Below are positions 44,801 to 54,407 of a DNA stretch of 64,000 bases, one piece after another. The stretch covers positions 2,566,001 to 2,630,000 of the forward strand of contig NZ_CP029551.1 of the NCBI RefSeq assembly GCF_003173735.1, in the 5' to 3' direction. The first letter of the stretch is position 1; the number at the start of each line of letters is the position of its first letter. The notes beneath the pieces were generated by a model. That model was not told the DNA's origin. It made no database searches and saw only the letters and a program-made list of their open reading frames with translations. This stretch comes from Methylobacterium radiodurans (GTDB lineage: Bacteria; Pseudomonadota; Alphaproteobacteria; Rhizobiales; Beijerinckiaceae). The position numbers were made by a program, and so were the translations under genes.

Positions 44801-45279
44801 GGCACCTTAAGCGTGGGCTGCAACCTCCGCAGTCCGCGCGACCGCCCGGCAGGGAGGCACGTCGCTCTGGCGGGCGATTTGCGCCTCCTTGCCGGGCCCG
44901 CTTCTCCGGCGCCCGTAACGCTGCAGCCCGGGCCGGTCTGCAGGGGAGCGACCGTGACGTGACCGGATCCGTCGACAGACTTGGCGCCCTCGCCAGGTAG
45001 CGCTTGAGCGTGGCGCGGTGTTGGACCGGACGGCTGAAGCAGCATCCGAGAGAGAAGCGGAACCGTGTTCGCGTCCATCAGGTGGCGGATGCTGCCGTTT
45101 CGCGTGCATCTCGCCTGAGCCACCTGGCCGACGGTGTGGTGGCAGTCCCGACCTCCGCGCACATCGTCCGGCGCTGGCGCGTCGAGGGTCTGAGCCCGGC
45201 GGAGGCGCCCAGCTTACACCCAGCCATCCCGTGCCGTCCGGCTTAACAGGTTTCCGGGCCTCGCGTATGGAGCTACGTC
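44801..45279. other. Intergenic region with no supported gene
   Basis: 479 bases between the reductase and the FkbM gene. A minus-strand stretch near 44960-45030 translates to a helix-turn-helix-like fragment (ATLKRYLARAP) reminiscent of transposase N-termini, but it is too short and broken to call. Confidence 0.4.
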
Positions 45280-46311
45280 ATGCGCGGCCAATCGCTCGGT
45301 TCGGGATCGGCACGCCGAATCAGGGCATCCATGACAGCGTCCATCCCAACTGCGCCCGCAGATTTCGCCAAGTCGGTTTCAGCCGTCTATCGCGTCCTCC
45401 TCGGACGTGAGCCAGAGGAGGCAGGGCTCGCCTACCACATCGGTCTGCTCAAGCAATCGCACGATCTCATGGACGTTGTCGGGACGCTGACGCGGAGCCC
45501 TGAATTCGCAGCGCGGATGTCGGCCCTGATCTCCGATCCGGCACGCGGGCCGGCACCTGCCCCCGCGGATCTTGCTGAGCCGATCACCATCGTGGACATC
45601 GGCGCGCAACGGTTGAGCGACGAATCCCACGCCTATGCGCCACTCGAAGCGGCCGGCTACCGGACACGGGTGATCGGGTTCGAACCCTTGGCGGAGCGTC
45701 TTCAGGATCGGAAAACGGCGGAGGCAGACGAGGCGCTCGAGATGCTCCCGTACTTTATCGGCGACGGCTCGCGGCGAACATTCTACATCAACAACTACGA
45801 CGCAACGTCGTCCCTCTTGCCCTTGAACGAGCGCCTGACAAGCCAATTCGTGGAGCTCGCGTACCTCGACACGGTTCGGACCGAGGACGCCTCCACGCGG
45901 AAGCTGGACGACGTTCTGCCGGCGCATCAGCGCATCGACTTCCTCAAACTCGACATCCAGGGATTCGAGCTTGAGGCACTGAAAGGCGCCGAGGCAGCCC
46001 TTGCCCGCACCCTCGTCGTCCACTGCGAGGCGTCGTTCGCCGAGATCTACAAGGGGCAGTGCTTCTTCTCGGACGTCGAGATCTTCCTGCGTGCGCGGGG
46101 GTTTGCCTTCATCGATATCGTGCACGCCCATCGCGCCGGCTATGTTGTCCCGTCAGGCACCGTCCGCGGTGATCGCCTGCTCTGGGCGGACGCCGTCTTC
46201 TTCAAGGAGCCGGAAGGCCTGACCCCATCCGAGCGGGCAGTCCAGGCCGTCATCGCCCAATTCGTCTACGGCAAACATGCCTTGGCGGAGAAGCTCAACG
46301 CATTCACGTGA
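45280..46311 (+). CDS. FkbM-family methyltransferase with DUF4214-like N-terminus
   Basis: A 343-aa protein. Residues ~30-75 (SVYRVLLGREPEEAGLAYHI) resemble the DUF4214 repeat found in phycobilisome-linker-like and surface proteins. The rest is an FkbM SAM-dependent methyltransferase with TIVDIGAQRLS near residue 105, and FLKLDIQGFELEALKGAE near residue 225. FkbM enzymes usually methylate sugars or polyketides; here a glycan or flagellar modification is possible. The ATG at 45280 has GGAGC 7 bases upstream; a second in-frame ATG at 45331 is an alternative. Confidence 0.8.
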   Translation: MRGQSLGSGSARRIRASMTASIPTAPADFAKSVSAVYRVLLGREPEEAGLAYHIGLLKQSHDLMDVVGTLTRSPEFAARMSALISDPARGPAPAPADLAEPITIVDIGAQRLSDESHAYAPLEAAGYRTRVIGFEPLAERLQDRKTAEADEALEMLPYFIGDGSRRTFYINNYDATSSLLPLNERLTSQFVELAYLDTVRTEDASTRKLDDVLPAHQRIDFLKLDIQGFELEALKGAEAALARTLVVHCEASFAEIYKGQCFFSDVEIFLRARGFAFIDIVHAHRAGYVVPSGTVRGDRLLWADAVFFKEPEGLTPSERAVQAVIAQFVYGKHALAEKLNAFT

Positions 46312-46528
46312 TCCCCCTGCGAACGTCAGAATGCTGATCATGGTCGGCTGGATCGGCGGGCTTCGCAGAGCCCGACCAGTCGAACTCCGCGAGCGGCTCT
46401 GCTGAGAGCGCAGGCCGGAGCGGTCGTGCCCGCGGCTTGGCTCGACTTTGACCACTCATGCTGCTTGGCAGAGGGCATAGGCCCAGGCCGACGCGGCGCG
46501 TCGCGGCAGGTCAGCGAAAGACCAGGCG

Positions 46529-46792
46529 ATGGCCGAGCTCTTCCTGGCCACGCACTCGAAGCTCGCCGCGCTTATTGCGGATCCGATCAAGGACGTCTCC
46601 TATATCGGCATCGAGACTTTGCGCGTTCGCCTGCAGGAGATCCTGCCGCCGGACGAGATCAAGGCAATCTCCCAGCGCGCGATGATGCGCCTTGCGGCGG
46701 AAGCCGAATTGGAAGTGCCGCCAGCCCGACGGCTTCAACGAGATGGCGCATGCTTGCGGGGAGCCGCGTCGTTCCTGCGGACGCGGCTTTGA
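46529..46792 (+). CDS. Hypothetical small protein, possibly truncated
   Basis: An 87-codon frame. The first ~65 residues (AELFLATHSKLAALIADPIK..., VSYIGIETLRVRLQEIL) look helical and coding-like. The last 20 become Arg-rich, while coding-like sequence appears to continue in another frame (PDGFNEMAHACGEP), which suggests a frameshift near 46725. No recognised family and no clear ribosome site. Confidence 0.35.
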   Translation: MAELFLATHSKLAALIADPIKDVSYIGIETLRVRLQEILPPDEIKAISQRAMMRLAAEAELEVPPARRLQRDGACLRGAASFLRTRL

Positions 46793-47104
46793 ACGCTGCT
46801 CAGACCCGTCCGGCGATCGGACGAAGATCGGCGATCGCTCCTGCACCTATGCGGCATTCCGCTCTCAGTGTTCGAGCGCCGATCCTGCGGCGCTCCGGTC
46901 CGGAGGCTTCGGGCCGGGACCGCTGCTATCACCCTGCTGCGGGCTCCGGGAAGGTCTACTTTCGAGCGGTCGATGTGACGGGGAGAGGCGAAACGGTCGA
47001 GTGGTTTCCCGCCGATCCGCTTCCGGTCGTTGGGTGTGTCGAAATCGACATCACTCTCTCGGCCGCTCACGACCCCTTGCTGAGCCTCCGCATGCCCGCC
47101 CTCA
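46793..47104. other. Intergenic region with no supported gene
   Basis: 312 bases between the small hypothetical gene and the end of the chemoreceptor gene. One plus-strand stretch (GKVYFRAVDVTGRGETVEWF at about 46956-47015) looks coding-like but has no start or family match. Confidence 0.35.
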
Positions 47105-48565
47105 TCAGCTGGCCTGCAGAAACTTCTGCATCGTCGAGCTCAACCCAGCCGAGTGGGCAGCAAGCTGCTCCGAGATCGAGCGCACGCTCTCGGCCAACTG
47201 GCCCGTCTCACCCGCCGCGCTGGACACCCCAGTGATGTTGCCTGACATCTCGTGGGTTGAGGCGGCCTGCTCTTCGACGGCGCTTGCCATGGCCAGGGTC
47301 AGCTTCGACAGCTCGCCCACGGCAGAGGTGATCATCTCAATGGCCGCCACGGCTTCCCCGGTCGCGCCTTGAATCGCCTGGACCTGATGCGTGATGTCGT
47401 CGGTCGCCTTGGCGGTCTGTGCGGCAAGTTCTTTGACCTCGGCGGCCACCACCGCGAAGCCGCGGCCGGCAGCGCCGGCACGAGCCGCTTCAATGGTGGC
47501 GTTGAGAGCCAGGAGGTTCGTCTGGTCAGCGATCGACTTGATCATGCCAACCACCGTGTCGACCTTGCCGGCGTTCTCGGCGAGGAGACGCACCGTGTTG
47601 TCGGTCGTGGCAGCCTGCGTGGCGATCTGCTGCGCCCGCTCCGAGACACGGCCGACCTGTCCCGAGATCTCGCGGATCGAACTTGTCATCTGCTCGGATC
47701 CGGCGGCCACCGAGGATGCGCGCGCACTCGCCTCGTCGGCGGAGCGATTCAGACCCTTGGCCGATTTCTGCATCTCACCGATGGCTGTCCCCAGCGCCTC
47801 CACCACGCGTGAGACCTCGGCAGCCATGGCAACTTGCGCGGTCACCACGGCCCAGGTCAGCATCGGACCAATGTAGTTGCCCTCTGGGTCCTTGATGGCG
47901 GACACTTGCAGGTCCAGCGTCTCGGGCCCGACCCTGATTTTGGCCCGATGCGGCAGTCGGCTCGCATCAGCCAGCATGTTGCGCTGATGATGCGGGTTCT
48001 TGTGAAATACGTCGAAGGAGGTACCCATCATCTGGGACACCTTGATCGGCAGGTGCTCCTCGATAGAACCAAGCGTTCTGCGGGAGGTGGCGTTCAAGTA
48101 GTTGATCTTGAACTCGTTCTTCGGATCGGCAGTCATGACCGCGACGGGCATGTCGTCGATCATGGTGAGCAGACGGCTGGTCTCGTTCTTCTTGGCGGTG
48201 ATGTCCGAGGCGAACTTCACAACCTTCTCCGGCTTGCCGTCAGCACCTCGGACCGGGTTGTAGCTAGCTTCCAGCCAGACGCGCCGCTTAGCCTTGTCCA
48301 GGCGCATGAACTCGCCGGAGACGAAGTCGCCACCACGGAGCTTGGTCCAGAAAGCTCCATAGTCAGGAGTCCTCGCGACACTCTCCTCAACGAAGATGCT
48401 GTGGTGCTTGCCTCGGATTTCGTCGAGCGAGTAGCCAACGACAGCGAGGAAGTTCTGATTTGCGTACTGGATGATGCCGTCCAGTGAGAATTCGATGATG
48501 GCCAGCGAGCGGTCGAGCGCTTCGAGCTTGGCTTGTGCTTCGTTGTATGCAGGTCTGCGGAACAT
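47105..48565 (-). CDS. Soluble methyl-accepting chemotaxis protein with two PAS domains
   Basis: A 486-aa chemoreceptor without transmembrane segments. PAS 1 spans about residues 15-125 ([24 protein letters not shown], with the PAC segment [13 protein letters not shown]) and PAS 2 about 130-240. The signalling domain has hairpin tip [21 protein letters not shown] and adaptation-helix sequence. PAS 1 resembles aerotaxis/energy sensors, possibly heme- or flavin-binding. No CheA/CheW genes are adjacent; only a flagellin gene lies 1 kb away. Confidence 0.92.
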   Translation of the reverse strand: MFRRPAYNEAQAKLEALDRSLAIIEFSLDGIIQYANQNFLAVVGYSLDEIRGKHHSIFVEESVARTPDYGAFWTKLRGGDFVSGEFMRLDKAKRRVWLEASYNPVRGADGKPEKVVKFASDITAKKNETSRLLTMIDDMPVAVMTADPKNEFKINYLNATSRRTLGSIEEHLPIKVSQMMGTSFDVFHKNPHHQRNMLADASRLPHRAKIRVGPETLDLQVSAIKDPEGNYIGPMLTWAVVTAQVAMAAEVSRVVEALGTAIGEMQKSAKGLNRSADEASARASSVAAGSEQMTSSIREISGQVGRVSERAQQIATQAATTDNTVRLLAENAGKVDTVVGMIKSIADQTNLLALNATIEAARAGAAGRGFAVVAAEVKELAAQTAKATDDITHQVQAIQGATGEAVAAIEMITSAVGELSKLTLAMASAVEEQAASTHEMSGNITGVSSAAGETGQLAESVRSISEQLAAHSAGLSSTMQKFLQAS

Positions 48566-49003
48566 CAGAATCTCGGCGTCGTTTGCAACTTTCGATTGCT
48601 TTTATCAGAATGAATTGGTTAAAAAATTCCCAATAGGCGGCGCCATCAGATTACGATACTGCAAACTCTCCCCTTTCCTCAGACGAGCGATACATCTCGC
48701 TGCCGCATCTGCAAAAAGGTGCGCCTTGCGGCTCGAGGTATCGGCAGATGCCGACTGAGCGCTGACGGCTACAGGGACTGAGAAATTTGGACCGCTCCCG
48801 AGATACCAGTGCGGTGCTGTCATCTAGCGTGGGCGGCAAGACGATTGCCGACGCCGTATTTCAAGCTTCCTATCGAAGCCGAGACGGCGGTATCACCATG
48901 AAGCATCAGGGTGCGATCGGGTGCGGCGGGAACGCCGGGCCCGCCCGGCTGCCACGTTTTGGATGGACGTGGAACGTCCGCCTATGGTCGCCGCGCCGCC
49001 ACG
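48566..49003. other. Intergenic region upstream of the chemoreceptor gene
   Basis: About 440 bases. The part close to the receptor start (48590-48640) is AT-rich with several A and T runs and probably contains its promoter. No gene could be supported. Confidence 0.4.
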
Positions 49004-49213
49004 GTGGCCGATCAGACGACCACGGGCGAGTTCCGCAAGCCCGCCGAGATCGCGGACGACGAGATCAAAGCCGCGGTCGGTGCTGTACTGGCGAAGCCGG
49101 AGACGGGCGAGTACTCGATCAGTGGCAGCTACCTGCTCGACCTCGCCGCGGCGGTCCAGTCGTGTAAGCCCGCTGCGGAGGCACTGGCCAATCCTGACGC
49201 CAAGCCAAGTTAG
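49004..49213 (+). CDS. Hypothetical small protein
   Basis: A 69-codon frame starting at GTG, reading ADQTTTGEFRKPAEIADDEIKAAVG and later SGSYLLDLAAAVQSCK, with balanced composition and strongly GC third positions, so it is probably coding. There is no good Shine-Dalgarno site and the frame is open upstream, so the true start is uncertain. It ends in TAG, and the same frame then contains another small reading frame (next entry). No known family. Confidence 0.4.
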   Translation: MADQTTTGEFRKPAEIADDEIKAAVGAVLAKPETGEYSISGSYLLDLAAAVQSCKPAAEALANPDAKPS

Positions 49214-49222
49214 GGGCGGGCC

Positions 49223-49405
49223 ATGGTGAAGGCAAAGTAGGACGAGACCGCCAACGAGATGACACCATCACCGGGCCTGCCGCGGTGGTTCATGTTCGCG
49301 ATCGGCGAGCGCGTGTCCGCCCCCGGCACCGTGGGGGAGGTGGTCAATCAGGACGGACCGTCGACCGTCCACCCTTCGGCATACCCGCCGTGGGCGGGGA
49401 TCGCA
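49223..49405 (+). pseudogene. Small reading frame interrupted by TAG after five codons
   Basis: ATG at 49223 follows an AGGGGCGGG stretch. The frame reads MVKAK, then TAG (49238-49240), then continues coding-like: DETANEMTPSPGLPRWF, MFAIGERVSAPGTVGEVVNQD. The segment after the stop resembles an SH3-like 'GERV...GTVG' fold. Sequence after about 49380 seems to shift frame. It most likely is a decayed gene; initiation at the ATG at 49259 with an intact shorter product is also possible. Confidence 0.3.
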
Positions 49406-49560
49406 GCGGCCGTCATGCTGCTGAACAATACGTGGCTCCGCCCAGGCGCTACGAGCCAACGCCGGCTGGCCTGTCGGACGCTCGGCTGCGCGAAGCTGAT
49501 GCGCTGGACGCGCCGCGCCCGCTGCACGTGGCTGCTCCGAGCCGAGTCCCCGCAATGCGC

Positions 49561-49593
49561 GAGGGCCGCGCTCCCTGTGGAAGCGCGGCCCTC
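49561..49593 (-). terminator. Hairpin terminator of the flagellin gene
   Basis: A perfect 12-bp stem GAGGGCCGCGCT/AGCGCGGCCCTC with a 9-base loop lies 33 bases past the flagellin stop (minus strand). No T run follows on that strand. Confidence 0.55.
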
Positions 49594-49625
49594 TGATCGT
49601 CAGCTCTGTTGCGATTCCGGCCGGC

Positions 49626-50675
49626 TTACCGGAACAGCGCGAGGACGTTCTGCGAGCTGGAATTGGCGATCGACAGCGACTGGATGCCGAGCTGCTGCTG
49701 CGTCTGCAGGGCCTTCAGCTTGGTCGACTCCTCCTCGATGTTGGCATCGACCAGCGAGCCGATCGACGAGGTGTTGATGTCCATCAGCTGCTGCGTGAAC
49801 TCCTGCTGCGACTTGAGCAGGGTGGACATCGAGCCGAGCTTGGAGGCGCCGGTGAGGAGCTGCTGGACCGTCGCGTCGACGATCTTCAGGTAGCCGGTGA
49901 TCTTCGACTGGTCCGCATCCGACGCGCCGAGCGACTTGATGTCGAAGTCCGCGATCGACTCGGTGGCCGTGGAGCCGCCGTACATCGTGATCTCGTACTT
50001 CGTGTCCATGAAGCCGCCCACGGCGCCGGTCGCGCTGCCCACCGCGACCGTCACGCCCGGGCCGGTGCTCGGCGCTACGGAGGCGTTCGAGGCGACCGCC
50101 GCGAAGGCGGCCGTCAGGGTCGTGTTGGTGGCGCTGGTCGTGGCGGCATCGTAGAGCACGAAGCTGCCGGTCTCCAGCGTCGTGGTCGAGATCGAGACCG
50201 ACTTGTCCTTGCGCGAGAAGGCCGAGACCAGGTCCTTGTCGTAGGCGAAGCCGGTGGCGTCGGACTTGACCGAGAGCCAGTTCGAGCCGTTCATCACGGT
50301 GTTGTCAGAGTAGTTCTTGATCGCGTCGAGAGCGACCTTGATGTCGTTCTGCAGCTTGGCGCGGTCGGTGTTGGTCGTCGAGGCCGAGACGAGCGCGTTG
50401 TTGATCGTCTTGAGCTGGTCGATCACCTTGTTGAGACCGGCCGAGGCGGCATCGACCGAGTTCTTGTCGAGGCTCATCGCGTCCTTGAGGGCGCTGAGCG
50501 AGCCGTTGTCGGTCTTCAGGGTCGAGGCGATGGCCCAGTAGGCGGCGCCGTCCGCGGCCGAGCTGATGCGCTGGCCGGTCGAGACGCGGTTGCTGGTCGT
50601 GTCGAGCTGGGTGTTGATCGAGCGCAGGGTCTGGAGCGCGATCGTGGCCGAGTTGTTGGTCAGGATGCTGGTCAT
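49626..50675 (-). CDS. Flagellin
   Basis: A 349-aa flagellin. The N-terminal D0/D1 region SILTNNSATIALQTLRSINTQ, TSNRVSTGQRISSAADGAAY and the C-terminal LKALQTQQQLGIQSLSIANS, QNVLALFR are typical of rhizobial-type flagellins; the central domain (residues ~150-240) is Thr/Ala/Ser-rich and variable. The ATG at 50675 is chosen over one three codons upstream because MTSILTN is the usual start. A long GC-rich leader precedes it. No flagellar assembly genes are adjacent. Confidence 0.93.
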   Translation of the reverse strand: MTSILTNNSATIALQTLRSINTQLDTTSNRVSTGQRISSAADGAAYWAIASTLKTDNGSLSALKDAMSLDKNSVDAASAGLNKVIDQLKTINNALVSASTTNTDRAKLQNDIKVALDAIKNYSDNTVMNGSNWLSVKSDATGFAYDKDLVSAFSRKDKSVSISTTTLETGSFVLYDAATTSATNTTLTAAFAAVASNASVAPSTGPGVTVAVGSATGAVGGFMDTKYEITMYGGSTATESIADFDIKSLGASDADQSKITGYLKIVDATVQQLLTGASKLGSMSTLLKSQQEFTQQLMDINTSSIGSLVDANIEEESTKLKALQTQQQLGIQSLSIANSSSQNVLALFR

Positions 50676-51432
50676 GGTACGCACGAACCTCGTGGCGAGC
50701 GGTCTGGGAACCTATCGGACATCCGGGCTCGCACCGGGGCTCGCGGAACGGCATCATGCCTTTGCCCCCGGGAGGGCAATCCACGGCGCTTCCAGACCCT
50801 GGCGGGTCTGACGGGCGCGTGCCCGGCCCTTTCGGCCCGCGCAGCGACGACGATAAAGAAAATGGCGCTGGTCTCACTACGGAAAGATTAAGACCGATCC
50901 GCATTCGCCGAGCCGCTGTGAGGACGGTGATCGTATCCGGCAAAAAGCCTGAGTTGGCGAGGGTCAGCACCGTGTCGAGCGCCGCGGCGGCGATTGAGAT
51001 GGTACGCGTTCAGACCCTTGCCTGAGACTTCACTGCATTCCGCTGAAACGAAAAGTCCATCCGAGACTGGAACCGGTCATCCCGGCGGCATGCCCCTGCC
51101 CAGGAACCGACGAGAACGGCGCCCCGGCCCGAGCCAGGGCCCGCGCGAGCGTGAACAGATGTTGACGGCGGTCATCAACGCTTCGGCCTGCTCTCCAACC
51201 GCTCAACACGTGTGATCGGCCGATCCTCGACGCGGGCAACCGGGGCGCGTACCGCGTCGACCTCCCGCTCGACATGATCGAAGCGCGCAGGCGCCCCTGG
51301 GCCCGGCCTGGTGCACTGGGCCGTCATCCTCGCCGCGCTGTCTCGGCAGAGATTTGGTTGGCGATGAGCCGGCCTCAAGTCACCGCAACGGGTCGATCGC
51401 CCAGAGAGGTGGTGTTGCGCGGCGCCCGAGTC
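50676..51432. other. Long intergenic region upstream of flagellin
   Basis: 757 bases. The first ~200 likely form the flagellin leader and promoter; it includes a GC-rich hairpin near 50817-50844 (GCGCGTGCCCGGCC...GGCCCGCGC) and an AT-richer stretch at 50850-50900. Beyond it, a minus-strand coiled-coil-like fragment (VEREVDAVRAPVARVEDR, around 51182-51280) is too short to call. Nothing else is supported. Confidence 0.4.
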
Positions 51433-52527
51433 TCAGTAGGGCCGCTTCAGGCCGCCCAGAAGATTGACGAGCTCGGCCTGTCGCCCGGTCCCGGTCTTGG
51501 CGAAGACGCGTTTCAGCTGGGTGCGCAGCGTCTCCCGCGACAGGCCCAGCTCTGCCGCCGTACCGTCGATCGTGGAGCCCGCGCACAGGGCCGCGGCGAG
51601 CTTCGCCTCGGATGGTGTCAGATCGAACAGGCCCTCGAGCAGCGATATCTCGGGCAGCGGCGCGTTGGTTAGGCGCGTCAGAACCATCAGCAGGGCGCCC
51701 CCCGCGAAGAGGTCTTGCGCAGAACGCCGGAGCGGCAGGAGGTGCAGGATCGCCGGACCGTGGCCCTCGCGGGCCGCCAGCGGTATCGAGCGGGCGGCCT
51801 CGCTGCCGCGGCTCGCAGCCACGGCGGATTGGAACAGGGCCTGCGCGCGGGATGACGGAAGGCCGATCCGGCCATGAGCGCGAGCCACAACGTACGCAGT
51901 TGCTTCGTCGAGCTGCGCGTTGGCGAGTAGGACGCGGCCGTCGGCGTGAAGGAGAGCCGCGGGTAGGCTGAGACGGTCGAGGATGGCCATTGCGGTGCGG
52001 GCACGCTCGAGGCCCATCCGGGCCGCCATCAGGGCCGAGCGTGCCAAGTGGGGGCGGATGGCATCGAGCCGCGCGACCTCGCCGCGGCTCATCGGCCCGG
52101 CCTCCAGGCGCCGCTCGACGCTGAACACAGCCGCACCTCCGCTCGGCAAGGGGACGAAGGCGCCCGCTCCCCATCCCATGCCGCGCGGGCGGAGGAAATC
52201 GGTGTAGCTTGGATCCGCGTCGAGTTCGTCGTCGCGGTAGAGATCGTGCTCCGTCACGAAACCGGGGTGGCGCAGGCCGATCATGCGAGGGACGCGCTGC
52301 GATCGGGCGCCCCAGCCCCCGCCGACCCAGGCCTCCATGACGCTCACGAAGCAGGCGGAAGCTGTCCAGCGGCTGATCTGAGACTGATCGGTCACGAACA
52401 GGATCGTGCCTGCCGCACCACCCAGCGCCGCGACGGCATCGAGCGCGCGGGGCCACGCCTCGGGCATGAGCGCCGCCTCGTAGATGCCGTCGAGCACCGC
52501 CTCGTCGATCATGCTTCCCATCCCCAT
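51433..52527 (-). CDS. LuxR-type HTH transcriptional regulator (paralogue 1)
   Basis: A ~364-aa regulator. The N-terminal sensory region (IDEAVLDGIYEAALMPEAWP..., ELDADPSYTDFLRPRGMGWG) is followed by a PAS-like middle part and a C-terminal LuxR helix-turn-helix: LFDLTPSEAKLAAALCAG..., AAELGLSRETLRTQLKRVFAKTGT. ATG 52527 has GGAGAG upstream; the frame can begin at an ATG at 52581. It shares domain order and many residues with the regulator at 54809. It is divergent from the acyltransferase-like gene, which it may control. No receiver domain or AHL-binding motif is evident. Confidence 0.85.
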   Translation of the reverse strand: MGMGSMIDEAVLDGIYEAALMPEAWPRALDAVAALGGAAGTILFVTDQSQISRWTASACFVSVMEAWVGGGWGARSQRVPRMIGLRHPGFVTEHDLYRDDELDADPSYTDFLRPRGMGWGAGAFVPLPSGGAAVFSVERRLEAGPMSRGEVARLDAIRPHLARSALMAARMGLERARTAMAILDRLSLPAALLHADGRVLLANAQLDEATAYVVARAHGRIGLPSSRAQALFQSAVAASRGSEAARSIPLAAREGHGPAILHLLPLRRSAQDLFAGGALLMVLTRLTNAPLPEISLLEGLFDLTPSEAKLAAALCAGSTIDGTAAELGLSRETLRTQLKRVFAKTGTGRQAELVNLLGGLKRPY

Positions 52528-52589
52528 CGCGCGGACGCTCTCCGCTCTCGCCTGCAGCGACACTCGGAGGAGGCGCCGCATGCAACATC

Positions 52590-52601
52590 ACCCGTTCGGG
52601 T
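52590..52601. promoter_or_regulatory. Short inverted repeat in the divergent promoter
   Basis: ACCCG-TT-CGGGT lies in the region between the LuxR-type regulator and the divergent acyltransferase-like gene. It may be a regulator site, but it is short and GC-rich, so chance is not excluded. Confidence 0.25.
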
Positions 52602-52661
52602 CACGCCACTCAATTCGCGCCGTCTAAAAGACCGGAAAACCCTCTTTCGGCAGATCCTCCG

Positions 52662-53333
52662 ATGGACAATCTCGCAATCGATCGGTTTCACCATGTTGGG
52701 CCCGAATGTGGCGAGGTTTTTGCCAGGGGATACGCCCATAGACATCTCACCGATGCCGGAAGGTGGCAGATCGCAGAGTCAAGCAGTCGGCGTGATTCGG
52801 CCTTCGTTGCCGCGGAAGGATTGACCAACATCGAATGCATCGGGTCTTTGCGATATCAGTATTACATTGAGCGAGATCGAAAAAATTATGCCTTCGCGAA
52901 TGCCGAGCGTAAAACTCTGATTGAGCCGGTCGATGCGGTAAGTCTGCATCTGCACCTCACAAGAGGCGACAGGTGCATTCTGGCCGTCCGCCTGACGCGA
53001 GCCTCCGATGCGCAGGCCGACGTTCACCTCAACGCACTGTTGGAGCAATCGCGACTACCCCCCGATGCGTTGGATCACACCATCCTGATCTCTCGCCTCG
53101 TCATGAGCAGAGGCATGCCGGCGATCGCCCGCTTGAGGTCCCTGTTTCAGGCGATCGATGCAGTCGGCAAAATCAACAGAAAATCACTAGCCATTTTGGC
53201 GGCCCGGTCGGAATTGGTCCCTCTCTTTACACGATTCGGTGCCTATCGCCCGTTCCCCGGATCATATTTCGACTCGGTTGCCGGCGAACTGCGGATTGTA
53301 TTTTGGCAGTCCTATACTGCGCAGCGTCTCTGA
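52662..53333 (+). CDS. N-acyl transferase-like protein (FeeM / LuxI-like GNAT fold)
   Basis: A 223-aa protein. The central segment SLRYQYYIERDRKNY (Arg64, Glu70), then EPVDAVSLHLHL (Asp91) and CILAVRLTRAS (Arg110), reproduce the order of conserved residues in N-acyl amino acid synthases (FeeM) and autoinducer synthases: R-x-x-(Y/F), an acidic pair, then a strand with R. The C-terminal half is GNAT-like. It could make an N-acyl amino acid or homoserine-lactone-like signal from acyl-ACP. It is followed after 33 bases by the diiron-enzyme gene. AT content and some codons are less biased than in core genes, which hints at transfer. Confidence 0.6.
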   Translation: MDNLAIDRFHHVGPECGEVFARGYAHRHLTDAGRWQIAESSSRRDSAFVAAEGLTNIECIGSLRYQYYIERDRKNYAFANAERKTLIEPVDAVSLHLHLTRGDRCILAVRLTRASDAQADVHLNALLEQSRLPPDALDHTILISRLVMSRGMPAIARLRSLFQAIDAVGKINRKSLAILAARSELVPLFTRFGAYRPFPGSYFDSVAGELRIVFWQSYTAQRL

Positions 53334-53366
53334 ACCTGAAGACATAGACCTTAAGCGATAGCCGTT

Positions 53367-54110
53367 TTGCGGAGAGACACGATGAATGCCATGCCTCCCA
53401 TTCGCTACTCGGAAGCCGCGCAGGCGACGTTCTGCGAACTCGACCGACGTGTCACCGAAATCTACGAACAGGTCCGTGAGTGGCGTGGTTGGCGCCTGAT
53501 CTCCGATCCACAGACGCCGCGCGAGACGATTCTTGGATTGGTGCGCGAGATCATCCGCTCGGTGGCGTGGTATCAAGCCCACACGACCGAGGCCGGATTT
53601 CACATGTTCGGGCGGCTGCCAAAATCGGATGTCAGACTGATTCAGGCACTCTGCGGCCACAAGGCTGAGGAGGCCGAGCACGGGCTTTGGGCGCACGAGG
53701 ATCACGCGAAGCTCGGCGGCTCACCCGCGGCTGTGGCTGCTCCACCCTTGCCCGCCACCTTCGCGGTCGCTGCCGTGTGGTGGAGAATGGCTCAGGTCGA
53801 GGATCCGCTCGGCTATCTCGGCGCTGAGTACCTGTTCGAGCAACTGACCGCACTGGTCACGCAGGCCGCGCTGCCGATCATCGCTGGGCGCAACCTCCCG
53901 CGCGATGGGCTGCGCTTCGTGATCGAGCACGCGACGGAGGACGCGAAGCACGCGACCTTCCTCAAGCACACGATCATGGATGTCGTAACACGGTATCCAG
54001 AAAGTCCCGAAGCCATGTTTCGCTGCTTCGACTACTTCCATCACGTCTATCCGCTCCCGGTTTGGGACGAGGCTTTGCAGCGTATGGAGGCCGGTGCGGC
54101 CAATCCGTGA
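53367..54110 (+). CDS. Heme-oxygenase-like diiron oxidase/oxygenase (HDO) family protein
   Basis: A 247-aa all-helical protein. Candidate metal ligands in the HDO order: Glu/His in HTTEAGFHMFG (~68-74), EEAEHGLW (Glu96-His100), EYLFEQLT (Glu149/153), and the C-terminal HATEDAKHATFLKH (His183, Asp187, His190). HDO enzymes use a diiron centre for C-C or N-C cleavage and oxidation of amino and fatty acids. The gene follows the acyltransferase-like gene closely, so it may modify the acylated product. The alternative is a TenA/PqqC-like cofactor enzyme. Confidence 0.7.
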   Translation: MRRDTMNAMPPIRYSEAAQATFCELDRRVTEIYEQVREWRGWRLISDPQTPRETILGLVREIIRSVAWYQAHTTEAGFHMFGRLPKSDVRLIQALCGHKAEEAEHGLWAHEDHAKLGGSPAAVAAPPLPATFAVAAVWWRMAQVEDPLGYLGAEYLFEQLTALVTQAALPIIAGRNLPRDGLRFVIEHATEDAKHATFLKHTIMDVVTRYPESPEAMFRCFDYFHHVYPLPVWDEALQRMEAGAANP

Positions 54111-54124
54111 TTGGATTGGGCATT

Positions 54125-54388
54125 TCACCGGCGGCTTTGTTTGAGGCCCGTGCCGATGGCGTGGGCCAGCGCCTGCTCGAAGCTCTCGCCGACGATGCTG
54201 GCCTTAAGCCCGGCGGCACATAGAGGTGCAAAGGCCGCGCATAGGTCCACCGCGCCCGTCTCGGAGGCGGGCGGGGCGGTGGCGTGCGATGCAAGAGCCC
54301 CCTATCCGCCGCCCCGGCAGCTCGGCAGCGCCGGTCCGCCGCGCTGCCGGATCAGCTCCTTCCACCGCCTCTCGACGGCGGCGCTGAT
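54125..54388 (-). pseudogene. Small reading frame with internal TAG
   Basis: Reading minus from the codon at 54386-54388, preceded by a perfect AGGAGG at 54394-54399, the frame gives SAAVERRWKELIRQRGG, PALPSCRGGG, then TAG (54302-54304), then GALASHATAPPASETG, AVDLCAAFAPLCAAGLKAS and EQALAHAIGTGLKQSRR to TGA. Both halves look like real protein, but there is no ATG/GTG at the expected start and a TAG in the middle. It directly follows the hypothetical gene at 54408 in a different frame, so a decayed or frameshifted gene is likely. Confidence 0.35.
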
Positions 54389-54407
54389 GCCCCCCTCCTG
54401 AAAGTCC

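Noticed and set aside
45000..45280. Possible transposase remnant (helix-turn-helix-like fragment on the minus strand)
   Set aside because: Only about a dozen residues look suggestive, with no inverted repeats, target duplication or catalytic motif nearby.
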